Origin: UBA7330 sp043554545
GTDB lineage: Bacteria > Bacteroidota > Bacteroidia > Cytophagales > Cyclobacteriaceae
NCBI GenBank assembly: GCA_043554545.1
Contig: CP121337.1
Span: 3,906,001 to 3,970,000 of the forward strand
Length of the DNA: 64,000 bases
Reading direction: 5' to 3'
Shown here: piece by piece, positions 1 through 8,518 of the stretch
Position numbering within the stretch: position 1 is the stretch's first letter
Layout of the letters: each line of letters begins with the position of its first letter
Position numbers and translations under genes: made by a program
Notes under the pieces: generated by a model
Told to the model about the DNA's origin: nothing
The model's input: only the letters and a program-made list of their open reading frames with translations
The model's database searches: none

Positions 1-1
1 T

Positions 2-157
2 CATTTCCTATTTGGCATGGCCTTTGAAATAAGAGATATTGTAAGTGAAAAATTAAGTGTTATGGAACTCATATTAGTATTTGCCGTTGTGATCAATTTG
101 ATAATTTACTTTATCTACAAAGAAAGGTTAAAAAAAGCCGTCAAATCAGAAAAGTAA
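2..157 (+). CDS. C-terminal end of a membrane protein (partial)
   Basis: The window opens inside a reading frame that runs 51 codons to a TAA stop. The visible part has one clear hydrophobic segment (about residues 20-36, rich in L, I, V, F) followed by a basic tail (KERLKKAVKSEK), as at the cytoplasmic C-terminus of an inner-membrane protein. The gene start lies before the window. Too little is visible to name a family; DedA-like or another small polytopic protein would fit the tail but this is a guess. The 263 bases after it hold no convincing gene, only a 6-bp hairpin (GTCTGG/CCAGAC, 327-344). Confidence 0.5.
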   Translation, partial: HFLFGMAFEIRDIVSEKLSVMELILVFAVVINLIIYFIYKERLKKAVKSEK

Positions 158-420
158 ACTCAAAATAAGCTCAAAATTATTGCAGAACGGGTCATATTTG
201 CGTTTGTGGAGGCCCATATTTATTTCAGTCAGTGAAAGATATGATTTTTTGAGAAAATCAATAAAAAACCTATATTCACAGGTATTATTTCACCAGCCGA
301 AAAGATATAGACCACCATATGCCTTAGTCTGGTAGAATCCAGACAGAATTAGTTTCACAAAATTGGTTCTGGCAAGAATTATTGATGACTATTTATTTAT
401 AGATAAGGAACGCAAATCGC

Positions 421-1683
421 ATGCATGTATTTGACATAATAGCACTGTTTATATTTCTTGCCGGGCTATTCATATTTGTGAATACCATTTTTCTGAAGCT
501 TCCGTCTTCTATTGGATTAATGATTATGGCGCTTATTCTTTCCATAATTGTTCTAGTTGTAGGTTATTTATTCCCTCATCTGGGTATTGAAGCTGTTCAT
601 TTAGAGGAGTATGATTATGCTGAAGTGTTGTATCAGGTTGTTCTTAGCTTCATGCTATTTTCAGGAGCACTTCAAATAGATTTTAAGAAACTTTCCAAGG
701 AAAGAACCCCAGTCCTAATACTCGCTACTACTGGAGTTTTTATCTCCACTTTCGTTATTGGCTCGTTGATCTGGTTGATGCTCAACTACCTGATCAATAT
801 TGAGTTACACTATCTGTATTGTCTGGTTTTTGGAGCCCTAATTTCACCTACTGATCCAATCGCTGTTACCAAAACGATGAAACGTTTCAACATGGCCAAG
901 GATTTGGAAACGAAAATAACCGGAGAATCTTTATTCAATGATGGTGTTGCTGTTGTCCTGGCACTAACACTTTTAGATATTGCCCATGCAGGTGAAGATC
1001 ATTCACTTAGTGTTTTTGAGACTGTATATATCATTTGTGCAGATATTGGCGGTGGGATCTTTATTGGATTGGTGCTCGGATATATAGGATATAGGTTATT
1101 GAAATATGTAGACAATGACGATGTTGAAGTAGAAATTTTGATCACACTAGCGGTTGTAATGGTAGGGTCTTTTATGGCTGATTTTATTCACGTATCATCC
1201 AAACAAGCAGCTGTTATCATGGGACTGGTGATAGGTAACGAAGGAAGAGGAGGCCATGTAACAAGTGCGGCAGGAGACTATGTATTCAAGTTCTGGAATC
1301 TTATTGAAGAATCGCTGTCAGCCATGCTCTTTGTTCTCATTGGTCTCGAAATGCTTGTAATCCCCTTACGGCTTGACTATTTCGCGGCAGGTTTTTTTGC
1401 TGTAAACATTGTACTGTTTGGCCGATGGATAAGTGTCTTTATTCCCATAAAACTCCTATCTACCAAACGCAGTTTTGCGCCTTTTACAATACCTATTCTC
1501 ACATGGGGAGCCTTGCGCGGTGGTTTACCTATTGCATTATCCCTTTCTCTTACAGATTTTCATGGTAAGGACATCATAATTACAATGACCTATGTAGTGG
1601 TAGTGTGCTCTGTGCTCTATCAGGGGCTTACGGTACCTACACTCATGAAAATGAGCTATCCTCAAACCAAGAAAACGGGTTAA
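421..1683 (+). CDS. Na+/H+ antiporter, CPA1 family
   Basis: A 420-residue polytopic inner-membrane protein with about twelve hydrophobic segments, the usual length of short prokaryotic CPA1 exchangers (NhaP/YjcE type). Two family signatures are visible: SPTDPIAV near residue 140 and the ion-binding ND motif in LFNDGVAVVL near residue 168. A late GALRGGLPIALSLSL segment near residue 360 is also typical. It probably exchanges protons for Na+ or K+ across the cytoplasmic membrane for pH and salt homeostasis. The usual long cytoplasmic tail is absent. Its stop codon directly abuts the stop codon of the convergent universal stress protein gene, with no spacer. Substrate cannot be told from sequence. 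Confidence 0.9.
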   Translation: MHVFDIIALFIFLAGLFIFVNTIFLKLPSSIGLMIMALILSIIVLVVGYLFPHLGIEAVHLEEYDYAEVLYQVVLSFMLFSGALQIDFKKLSKERTPVLILATTGVFISTFVIGSLIWLMLNYLINIELHYLYCLVFGALISPTDPIAVTKTMKRFNMAKDLETKITGESLFNDGVAVVLALTLLDIAHAGEDHSLSVFETVYIICADIGGGIFIGLVLGYIGYRLLKYVDNDDVEVEILITLAVVMVGSFMADFIHVSSKQAAVIMGLVIGNEGRGGHVTSAAGDYVFKFWNLIEESLSAMLFVLIGLEMLVIPLRLDYFAAGFFAVNIVLFGRWISVFIPIKLLSTKRSFAPFTIPILTWGALRGGLPIALSLSLTDFHGKDIIITMTYVVVVCSVLYQGLTVPTLMKMSYPQTKKTG

Positions 1684-2454
1684 TCAATCTTCTTCGTCCA
1701 GAACTTTCGTCCAAACAGCTATCTCTCCATGGTTGATTATATCTTTTGAGATAAACCCTCCCAAGATTTTACCCAAACCATGTCGATCATGTATTCCCAT
1801 AGCAATCATTGGTGCGTTGATCTCATTCGCAAATTCCAGAATCTCTTCAGCCTGATCCATATTAGGTCTTGCTGATACAGAGTATGAATCAAGATTATGA
1901 AGCTTTGCAAATTCCTCCAGCCTCAGCTTAACATCTCGTTCTAAAACCCAGGTATCATCAAATACTTTAATCAGATGTAGGTGTGCGCCGTAAAAAGACT
2001 GCAATGATTTGATGTCTTTAATCACACTTGTCTGGTCTGTTTTCATGTCTGTAGGAAATACAATACTGTTGATATTTGCCAGGTCCACATACTTTTTCAC
2101 ATTGATCACAGCACACTTTGCTTTTCTAGATACCTTTTCTGATAAGGTGCTTAATACCAAATTTTCAATGCCTGCAGCTCCCTCAGATCCCATAACAATC
2201 AAATCCAGTTGTTGAGCAACTATTTCATCAATTGGGTCTCCCGCCGTTTGCTTATAATGAACGACAATTCCTTGCAGCTCCCGCATAGAAAGAATATCAT
2301 CTATTTTTTGTCTGAGTTCATTTGAATCCTTAGACGTTTCAATTACGTGGAAGATTACTAAGTCTCCTTTAGATTTCCTCGCAAGGCTTGCGGCAGATCT
2401 CACAGCATCTTTAGAGACTTCTGAGAAATCTACGGGTACTAATATTCGTTTCAT
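1684..2454 (-). CDS. Tandem universal stress protein (two Usp domains)
   Basis: 256 residues forming two consecutive Usp alpha/beta domains. The first begins MKRILVPVDFSEVSKDAVRSA and ends with the ATP-loop-like VMGSEGAAGIENLVLSTLSEKV (about residues 87-110). The second begins near residue 130 (SIVFPTDM) and carries the degenerate loop MGIHDRHGLGKILGG (about 218-232). Tandem Usp proteins are cytoplasmic nucleotide-binding stress proteins that are abundant in Bacteroidota. The second half of the first domain retains a G-x-x-G-like loop, so ATP binding is plausible there. It converges on the antiporter gene with zero spacing, so antisense overlap of the two transcripts is likely. Confidence 0.88.
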   Translation of the reverse strand: MKRILVPVDFSEVSKDAVRSAASLARKSKGDLVIFHVIETSKDSNELRQKIDDILSMRELQGIVVHYKQTAGDPIDEIVAQQLDLIVMGSEGAAGIENLVLSTLSEKVSRKAKCAVINVKKYVDLANINSIVFPTDMKTDQTSVIKDIKSLQSFYGAHLHLIKVFDDTWVLERDVKLRLEEFAKLHNLDSYSVSARPNMDQAEEILEFANEINAPMIAMGIHDRHGLGKILGGFISKDIINHGEIAVWTKVLDEED

Positions 2455-2579
2455 GGTTTTAAATATTTAATATCAGATTGTTCAAATTACTTAGTCTTTA
2501 AAGTCGTTCTTATGTCCCAGCTATTGGATTTTCGTTATTGTTGCAACGATATTTACTTATTCAAACGTATTTTAGTCAG

Positions 2580-3659
2580 ATGAGATTTACATTCCTCTTA
2601 CTTCTTCCCTTTTTAGGTCAGATATCTTGTAATAATGGCCAGGAAAAAGCAAATAAGACTTCTAATGAATCCCCGAGAATCCCAAGAGTAACTAGTATCC
2701 TAAGTCCGTCGTCTAACCAATTATTTACCATTGGAGAAGAGATTGAATTCAATATTAATTCGAAAAAGCCTATAGATTCGATCATTTTTGACACGAATAG
2801 TGAGGAGTTACACTACCAAAAAAGTGATTTTACATGGTCATCCAAAGAAGCAAATACAGGCGTGAAAAAATTCAAAATCCAGGTGTTTTTTGGTGAGAAG
2901 TCTGAAACTCATTATCCCAGGATAAGACTTCTATCAGACATAGTTCCTGAGCAACTCAGTTATAAAATAATTGAGCAATATCCACACGATGATGAGGCCT
3001 ATACCCAAGGGCTTTTTTTTAAGGATAACATGCTTTTTGAAAGCACTGGCCAGACGGGAAGGTCTACCATCCGAAAAGTGAATTTGAATACAGGTGAACC
3101 TATCAAGCAAGTTAATATTGATTCGAAGTATTTTGGAGAAGGCAGCACTACCTGGGAGGACAAGATTATCATGCTTACTTACCGGAGTAATATAGGTTTT
3201 GTCTTTAACAGCAACCTAGAACAAACAGGTACATTCAACTATACACATGAGGGCTGGGGAATTACGGCTATAGGTGACACACTGGTAGTTAGTGACGGCA
3301 CAGAAACCTTACACCTTTTAGACCCACGTGACTTTTCAGAAATAGGTAAAATTGAAGTTTATAATAACAAAGAACCGATTCAGGCAATAAATGAACTTGA
3401 GCATATCAATGGGTTGATCTATGCAAATATCTATACCAAAGATGATATTGCCGTTATTGACCCAAAGTCAGGAAAAGTTTTACAGATGATTGACATGTCA
3501 GGATTACTTACTCAAAGCCAAAAGAAAGGTTTAGATGAAGTAAATGATGTGTTAAACGGAATAGCGTTTCATCAGGAAACTGGTAAGATTTATGTCACAG
3601 GAAAGGACTGGCCAGCTTTATTTGAAGTAGCATTTATAGAAAAGAAGTCTTCTTTATAA
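2580..3659 (+). CDS. Glutaminyl-peptide cyclotransferase family lipoprotein
   Basis: Beta-propeller protein of the bacterial/plant glutamine cyclotransferase family (Glu_cyclase_2), which converts N-terminal Gln of peptides into pyroglutamate. Recognisable are YPHDDEAYTQGLFF, LFESTGQTGRSTIRKV, FGEGSTTWEDKI, the HEGWGITAIGDTLVVSDGT blade, LEHINGLIYANIY and the C-terminal VLNGIAFHQETGKIYVTGKDWP. I place the start at the ATG at 2580 because it is followed at once by a lipoprotein signal (RFTFLLLLPFLGQISC); an earlier in-frame ATG at 2538 would add 14 non-signal residues. A roughly 120-residue N-terminal extension precedes the propeller. Expected location is the periplasm, anchored by lipid. Confidence 0.88.
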   Translation: MRFTFLLLLPFLGQISCNNGQEKANKTSNESPRIPRVTSILSPSSNQLFTIGEEIEFNINSKKPIDSIIFDTNSEELHYQKSDFTWSSKEANTGVKKFKIQVFFGEKSETHYPRIRLLSDIVPEQLSYKIIEQYPHDDEAYTQGLFFKDNMLFESTGQTGRSTIRKVNLNTGEPIKQVNIDSKYFGEGSTTWEDKIIMLTYRSNIGFVFNSNLEQTGTFNYTHEGWGITAIGDTLVVSDGTETLHLLDPRDFSEIGKIEVYNNKEPIQAINELEHINGLIYANIYTKDDIAVIDPKSGKVLQMIDMSGLLTQSQKKGLDEVNDVLNGIAFHQETGKIYVTGKDWPALFEVAFIEKKSSL

Positions 3660-3684
3660 GTTCCAGACTGAATTTAACGAATTG

Positions 3685-4524
3685 TTAAATAGAAACGGGC
3701 AATTCAAGGTTGCCTCCCCATTCACTCCAGGATCCATCATAGACAGACATGTTTAGGTATCCGGCCTGATAAGCGCCTAAAGCCAAAATACATGCAGTTA
3801 ATCCAGATCCACAACTAAATATCAGGTGGTCATCTTCCTGTACCAGATCTTTAAATATTTTCTGAAGTGCGTGAGAATCTTTCATTCTAAACCCATCCAA
3901 CAACTTTGTAAAAGGTAAGCACTTTGAATGAGGAATATGACCTCCTCTCAACCCTGAACGAGGCTCAGGTTCTTTGGCAAAGAATCGCCCTTCCGATCGG
4001 GCATCCAATATTTGATACCCTGAAAGCTTATGTTGATTGAATACCTGACCTGATGATTGAAAAAAAACTGGCTGAAGCTCTCCGGTAAAGTCACCCTTTC
4101 CAACAGGACGATCAATTTTCTTTTCTATTGACTGTCCAGATGCCACCCATGCTTTAATCCCTCCATTTAATACCACTACATTCTCATGCCCCATGGCCTT
4201 GAACATCCACCAAATACGTGGACTTGAATAAACACCAACGTTATCATATAATACAACTAAGTCGCTATTATTAATTCCCAAAGATTTAGCTGCATGATTA
4301 AAATAGTTGGCTTCCGGCATCATGTGTGGTAGAGAACTATCAGGATCTGAAAACTCGCCATCAAGATCGAAATACCTACTCTTTGGAATTTGCATTCCCA
4401 TTAGCTTGTCAGAGACTTGCATTCCAATGGGATTTTTAACACTGGTGTCAAGAACCACCAAACCTGGATCATCCAAGTGTCGCTCCAACCAATCAGGCTC
4501 TACCAACGCAACAGATTTTTCCAA
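3685..4524 (-). CDS. Sulfurtransferase, 3-mercaptopyruvate type (double rhodanese)
   Basis: Two tandem rhodanese domains, 279 residues. The C-terminal active-site loop reads SCGSGLTAC with the catalytic Cys at about residue 238. A CGSG[VL]T loop is characteristic of 3-mercaptopyruvate sulfurtransferases, whereas thiosulfate sulfurtransferases have CRKGVT. The N-terminal domain (YDNVGVYSSPRIWW, about 93-106) lacks a catalytic Cys, as usual. There is no ATG near the 5' end: the reading frame is open from a TGA at 4549-4551 and the best start is TTG at 4522-4524 (a second TTG lies six codons on). It starts 13 bases after the stop of icd on the same strand, so the two are probably co-transcribed. 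Confidence 0.87.
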   Translation of the reverse strand: MEKSVALVEPDWLERHLDDPGLVVLDTSVKNPIGMQVSDKLMGMQIPKSRYFDLDGEFSDPDSSLPHMMPEANYFNHAAKSLGINNSDLVVLYDNVGVYSSPRIWWMFKAMGHENVVVLNGGIKAWVASGQSIEKKIDRPVGKGDFTGELQPVFFQSSGQVFNQHKLSGYQILDARSEGRFFAKEPEPRSGLRGGHIPHSKCLPFTKLLDGFRMKDSHALQKIFKDLVQEDDHLIFSCGSGLTACILALGAYQAGYLNMSVYDGSWSEWGGNLELPVSI

Positions 4525-4537
4525 AGCCTTATGAATG

Positions 4538-6775
4538 TTATGATTTCCTCAGACCATCAATTATTGCATTGAGTGTGGCACTTGGTCTCATGGCATTGAA
4601 TGCAAGATCCTCTTCCGGACGATAATAACCGCCAATATCAACAGCTGAACCTTGTGCTTTGATTAACTCTTCATTAATGGCTGACTCTTTTTCTCTCATC
4701 ACTTTTGATACCTCAGTAAATTGCGCTTTTAGGGCGGCATCCTTATCCTGAGCAGCCAGGGCATCAGCCCAGTATAAAGCCAAATAAAAATGACTACCCC
4801 GGTTATCTATCTCATTCACTTTACGTGAAGGTGATTTATTTTCCTGTAAGAACATCCCATTTGCTGTATCTAAGGCATCTGCCAGAATTTGGGCCCGAGG
4901 ATTATCATCCGCCTTGCTCAGGTGCTCAAGTGAAGCAGCTAATGCCAAAAACTCACCCAGAGAATCCCACCTTAGGTGACCCTCTTGCTCAAACTGCTGC
5001 ACATGTTTAGGTGCCGATCCACCCGCACCAGTTTCAAAAAGTCCACCCCCATTCATTAAGGGCACTATTGAAAGCATCTTAGCGCTGGTTCCCACTTCCA
5101 GTATTGGAAATAAGTCCGTTAAATAATCACGTAACACATTCCCAGTCACAGAGATGGTGTCCTGACCTTTTCTGATTCTCTCAACAGAGAATTTAGTAGC
5201 CTCCACAGGAGCCATTATGTGAATCTCCAACCCATTGGTATCATGGTCTTTAATGTATTGTTTTACCTTTTTTATGATCTCAGCATCATGGCCTCGATTT
5301 TCATCTAACCAAAATATTGCTGGAGTTGCTGAATCTCTTGAACGATTGACAGCCAACTTTACCCAGTCCTGAATAGGCGCATCTTTAGTCTGACACATCC
5401 TCCAGATATCACCAGTTTCTACTTCTTGCTCAATAAGTACTTCATGAGAACTATTGATCACCTGAACTTTTCCATTCGCAGGAATTTCAAATGTTTTATC
5501 ATGTGAACCATATTCCTCAGCCTTTTGCGCCATTAGACCTACATTGGGTACGCTTCCCATGGTAGTAGGATCATAAGCTCCATTCGCCTTACAATCCTCA
5601 ATTACCGTCTGATAAACACCAGCATAAGATCGATCAGGAATAACAAATTTTGTGTCTTTCAATTTACCGTCAGGTCCCCACATCTGACCTGATGTACGGA
5701 TAGCCGCTGGCATAGAAGCATCAATGATCACATCACTGGGCACATGCAAGTTGGTTATTCCTTTGTCAGAATTTACCATAGCAAGTTCAGGCTGTTGCTT
5801 GTAGCATGCATTTATATCTGCTTCAATTTCACTTTTCTTGTCAGCATCCAGTGTATTCAATTTCGCCATTAAGTCGCCCATTCCATTGTTTGGATCTACG
5901 CCAAGCGATTGAAAAGTAGTCTGATGTTTTTTAAATACCGAAGCAAAAAATACAGATACCGCATGACCAAATATAATTGGATCAGATACCTTCATCATGG
6001 TTGCTTTCATGTGAATAGAAAAAAGAACATCTTTCGATTTTGCATCTTTGATGGCCTCTTCCAAAAAAGATCGCAGTGCCTTTCTGTTTATAACAGAAGC
6101 ATCTATCACTTCACCAGCCAGCAGACTGGTCTTGGCCTTTAATGTTGTCACGTTACCCGACGGGTCAAGGTGTTGAATCTTTACATCAGTAGGAGCTGAA
6201 ACTGTCACAGACTGTTCACTTCCATAAAAATCATCAGAACCCATACTATCAACATGAGATTTTGAACTGCCTTGCCAGGCACCCATGGAATGGGGATTTT
6301 TTCTGGCATATTCTTTCACCGCCCTTGGCGCCCTTCTATCTGAATTCCCCTCTCTAAGAACAGGGTTAACGGCACTACCTTTTACCTTATCATATTTAGC
6401 CTTGATGGCTGCTTCACCCTCATCTTTAGGTTCTGTTGGATAATCTGGTAGACTATAACCTTTTGCTTGTAATTCCTTGATGGCTGCAACCAGTTGTGGT
6501 GTGGAAGCACTAATATTAGGAAGCTTAATAATATTGGCTTCTGGACTCTTGGCTAACTCTCCTAAAAAAGCCAGATCATCTGACATTTTTTGATCCTCCG
6601 TAAGAACTTCCGGAAAAGTAGCGATGATCCTACCTGCCAGGGAAATATCTCTTGTAGTGACAGAAACACCCGCAGAGGCAGTAAAGCCTTGAACGATAGG
6701 TAAAAACGAATGTGTTGCGAGGGCTGGTGCCTCATCAGTGATCGTGTAGATAATGGTTGATGCTTTTTTTGCCAT
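4538..6775 (-). CDS. icd: Isocitrate dehydrogenase (NADP+), monomeric type
   Basis: 745 residues, matching the roughly 740-residue monomeric IDH family (unrelated in length to the 410-residue dimeric enzyme). It oxidises isocitrate to 2-oxoglutarate with NADP+ in the TCA cycle. The N-terminus (TIIYTITDEAPALATHSFLPI) and the substrate-binding stretch LREGNSDRRAPRAVKEYARK (about 141-160) are strongly diagnostic, as are GHAVSVFFASVFKKH, LNGGG-like PLMNGGGLFETGAGGSAPKH and the GGYYRPEEDLAFNAMRPS end. No frameshift or missing segment is seen. It lies in a minus-strand series with panB 38 bases upstream and the sulfurtransferase 13 bases downstream. Confidence 0.96.
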   Translation of the reverse strand: MAKKASTIIYTITDEAPALATHSFLPIVQGFTASAGVSVTTRDISLAGRIIATFPEVLTEDQKMSDDLAFLGELAKSPEANIIKLPNISASTPQLVAAIKELQAKGYSLPDYPTEPKDEGEAAIKAKYDKVKGSAVNPVLREGNSDRRAPRAVKEYARKNPHSMGAWQGSSKSHVDSMGSDDFYGSEQSVTVSAPTDVKIQHLDPSGNVTTLKAKTSLLAGEVIDASVINRKALRSFLEEAIKDAKSKDVLFSIHMKATMMKVSDPIIFGHAVSVFFASVFKKHQTTFQSLGVDPNNGMGDLMAKLNTLDADKKSEIEADINACYKQQPELAMVNSDKGITNLHVPSDVIIDASMPAAIRTSGQMWGPDGKLKDTKFVIPDRSYAGVYQTVIEDCKANGAYDPTTMGSVPNVGLMAQKAEEYGSHDKTFEIPANGKVQVINSSHEVLIEQEVETGDIWRMCQTKDAPIQDWVKLAVNRSRDSATPAIFWLDENRGHDAEIIKKVKQYIKDHDTNGLEIHIMAPVEATKFSVERIRKGQDTISVTGNVLRDYLTDLFPILEVGTSAKMLSIVPLMNGGGLFETGAGGSAPKHVQQFEQEGHLRWDSLGEFLALAASLEHLSKADDNPRAQILADALDTANGMFLQENKSPSRKVNEIDNRGSHFYLALYWADALAAQDKDAALKAQFTEVSKVMREKESAINEELIKAQGSAVDIGGYYRPEEDLAFNAMRPSATLNAIIDGLRKS

Positions 6776-6813
6776 TTTATTTGAATTCGATATTCAGTTT
6801 AAAACTGTATTAA

Positions 6814-7632
6814 TTAATAACTTTCTTTTTCGTTTGGAAAATCTTTTGCCTTTACGTCTTTGATGTACTGCCTGGTCGCTTCTCCCATGATCTTGTTAAG
6901 ATCTGCATATTGCCTAAGAAAGCGAGGTTTGAAATCCTGAGTAATTCCAAAGAGATCATGCATTACAAGTACCTGACCATCAACATCAGGACCTGCACCA
7001 ATACCAATTAATGGAATTTTCAATGATTTTGCTACTTTCTTTGCCAGATCAGCTGGTATCTTCTCCAAAACCACTGCAAAACAACCAATTTCCTCAAGCA
7101 ATTTGGCGTCCTCCATTAATTTTTTTGCTTCGTCCTCAGCCTTAGCTCTGACAGAGTAGGTACCAAACTTATAAATGGATTGAGGTGTAAGACCCAAATG
7201 CCCCATAACAGGTATTCCCGCTGAAAGAACTCTGGCGATACTTTCCTTTATCTCAATACCGCCTTCCATCTTTACCGCATGAGCACCGGATTCCTTCATA
7301 ATCCGTATGCTGGATTTTAATGCTTCGCTTGAATTCCCCTGATAACTACCAAAAGGTATGTCTACGACGACGAGTGCACGATCAACCGCCTTTACCACTG
7401 ATGTAGCATGCCAAATCATGTGGTCCAATGTGATAGGAAGCGTCGTTTCATTTCCTGCCATTACATTAGATGCAGAATCACCAACCAATAGCACGTCAAT
7501 ACCTGCATGATCAATAATCCTTGCCATTGAATAATCATAAGCAGTAAGCATAGCAATCTGCTCATTTGCCGCTTTCATCTCCTGAAGACGATGCGTGGTG
7601 ATTTTCTTAAACTTTCCTGAAGCCGTACTCAT
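6814..7632 (-). CDS. panB: 3-methyl-2-oxobutanoate hydroxymethyltransferase
   Basis: 272 residues, normal for PanB. It transfers a hydroxymethyl group from 5,10-methylene-THF to 2-oxoisovalerate, giving ketopantoate, the first step of pantothenate and CoA synthesis. Visible family motifs: MLTAYDYSMARIIDHAGID, LVGDSASNVMAGNETTLPIT (metal and substrate site), KMEGG, MGHLGLTPQS, the catalytic Glu in VLEKIPADLAKKV and GIGAGPDVDGQVLVMHDLFG. No other pan genes are in the window. It is probably co-transcribed with the redoxin gene upstream (49-base gap). Confidence 0.97.
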   Translation of the reverse strand: MSTASGKFKKITTHRLQEMKAANEQIAMLTAYDYSMARIIDHAGIDVLLVGDSASNVMAGNETTLPITLDHMIWHATSVVKAVDRALVVVDIPFGSYQGNSSEALKSSIRIMKESGAHAVKMEGGIEIKESIARVLSAGIPVMGHLGLTPQSIYKFGTYSVRAKAEDEAKKLMEDAKLLEEIGCFAVVLEKIPADLAKKVAKSLKIPLIGIGAGPDVDGQVLVMHDLFGITQDFKPRFLRQYADLNKIMGEATRQYIKDVKAKDFPNEKESY

Positions 7633-7681
7633 GGGTTATAATGTGGCTGTAAATTAATAAATCCTAGTGAGGATCATGAAA

Positions 7682-8239
7682 TTATGATCTCCACTTAATA
7701 TTACAGCCCATGCTTGGTAATTGATTTTCTGAAATGGACTCCCCATTTATCAGCTGATCCAATACTTTTCGAAGATCTGAACCGTCGTTTGGCTGACCAT
7801 TTTTGGGTGAGGCAGCGTCCAGCCGCCCTCGGTATACGCATTTTAATCCTCCATCAAAAAGAAAAAAATCTGGCGTGCACGCTGCCTGATAAGATTTAGC
7901 CACCTCCTGTGAAGCATCAATGACATAAGGAAAATTAAAACCTGCTCTTTCAGCCTGGTCTTTCATTCCTTCTGGACCATCTTCAGGATAATTGTCAATA
8001 TCATTTGAAGTGATGGCTATAAACCCAATCCCTTTATCCCGGTAAGCATTTGCTATATTTCCAATCTCATTCTCAATATGAAGTACATAAGGACAATGAT
8101 TACAAATAAACATCACGACGAGACCATGTTCCTTTTTCTCACTTTCAGGAGAAATTTTCCTTCCAGATAGCTCATCAGTTAGCTTAAAAGATGGAGCCAC
8201 CGTACCCAAAGGCATCATTTCAGAATATGTTAAAGACAT
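7682..8239 (-). CDS. Thioredoxin-like redoxin (AhpC/TSA-like family)
   Basis: 185-residue thioredoxin-fold protein without a signal peptide. The redox motif is CNHCP (Cys46, Cys49), preceded by the beta-strand GLVVMFI and followed by a peroxiredoxin-like layout: IAITSNDIDNYPEDGPEGM, the cis-Pro-like stretch AACTPDFFLFD (Cys about 121) and YRGRLDAASP. This matches the PRX-like1 type of cytoplasmic thioredoxin family proteins common in Bacteroidota and proteobacteria. The C-terminus has another Cys in PSMGCNIKW. Likely a thiol reductase or peroxidase; substrate unknown. A TAAATTTG element (8245-8252) lies just upstream. Confidence 0.85.
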   Translation of the reverse strand: MSLTYSEMMPLGTVAPSFKLTDELSGRKISPESEKKEHGLVVMFICNHCPYVLHIENEIGNIANAYRDKGIGFIAITSNDIDNYPEDGPEGMKDQAERAGFNFPYVIDASQEVAKSYQAACTPDFFLFDGGLKCVYRGRLDAASPKNGQPNDGSDLRKVLDQLINGESISENQLPSMGCNIKWRS

Positions 8240-8244
8240 AAGTG

Positions 8245-8252
8245 CAAATTTA
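8245..8252 (-). promoter_or_regulatory. Possible -7 promoter element of the redoxin gene
   Basis: Read on the minus strand this is TAAATTTG, an exact match to the Bacteroidota -7 consensus TAnnTTTG, only 5 bases before the ATG of the redoxin gene. No TTTG -33 box is found at the right spacing. If used, the transcript would be almost leaderless. Confidence 0.35.
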
Positions 8253-8283
8253 AATCATTCAAAATTCAGATTATAATTGATCA

Positions 8284-8415
8284 TAAACCTTCATCTAAAA
8301 AAGATGATCAGGTTTAAGTTCCTGAAAAGGATTAAAATAAATTCACGATTGACAATCATAATATTTACTATCTTTATAACTGATTAACACCCCTGATCAC
8401 TGGGGTGTTTTTTTT
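8284..8415 (+). ncRNA. Candidate small structured RNA ending in a terminator
   Basis: The 279-base gap between two divergent genes contains a two-part hairpin (TAAACCT 8284-8290 pairs with AGGTTTA 8310-8316; CATCT 8292-8296 pairs with AGATG 8302-8306 around an A5 loop) and, about 70 bases further on, a strong plus-strand terminator. No gene on the plus strand precedes that terminator, so either a short independent transcript or the leader of the following operon ends here. No promoter match was found for it. Tentative. Confidence 0.25.
8386..8415 (+). terminator. Strong rho-independent terminator (plus strand)
   Basis: Stem AACACCCC (8386-8393) with GGGGTGTT (8402-8409), loop of 8, followed by a run of T to 8415. 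The T-run exists on the plus strand only, yet no plus-strand coding gene lies upstream within the gap. Confidence 0.8.
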
Positions 8416-8453
8416 CGCCCGCCATTGAACTTCCAGATTTAGTGAAAATATAA

Positions 8454-8467
8454 TTAGATCAATCTAA
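8454..8467. repeat. Inverted repeat TTAGAT-CA-ATCTAA
   Basis: Perfect 6-bp inverted repeat with a 2-base centre, located about 20 bases upstream of the putative -7 element of the DUF1800 gene. The position would suit an operator, but the element is short and AT-rich. Confidence 0.3.
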
Positions 8468-8486
8468 GATTTTTTATTATTTATTT

Positions 8487-8494
8487 TATATTTG
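8487..8494 (+). promoter_or_regulatory. Putative -7 element of the DUF1800 operon
   Basis: TATATTTG, an exact match to TAnnTTTG, 24 bases before the ATG at 8519. No clear -33 TTTG is present. Confidence 0.45.
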
Positions 8495-8518
8495 GTAAGC
8501 TGTTGAAAATAACCATAA

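Noticed and set aside
2250..2275. A further LytTR-type half-site (ATGAACGACA) inside the universal stress protein gene
   Set aside because: Only one half-site, within a coding sequence, with no second repeat 20 bases away.
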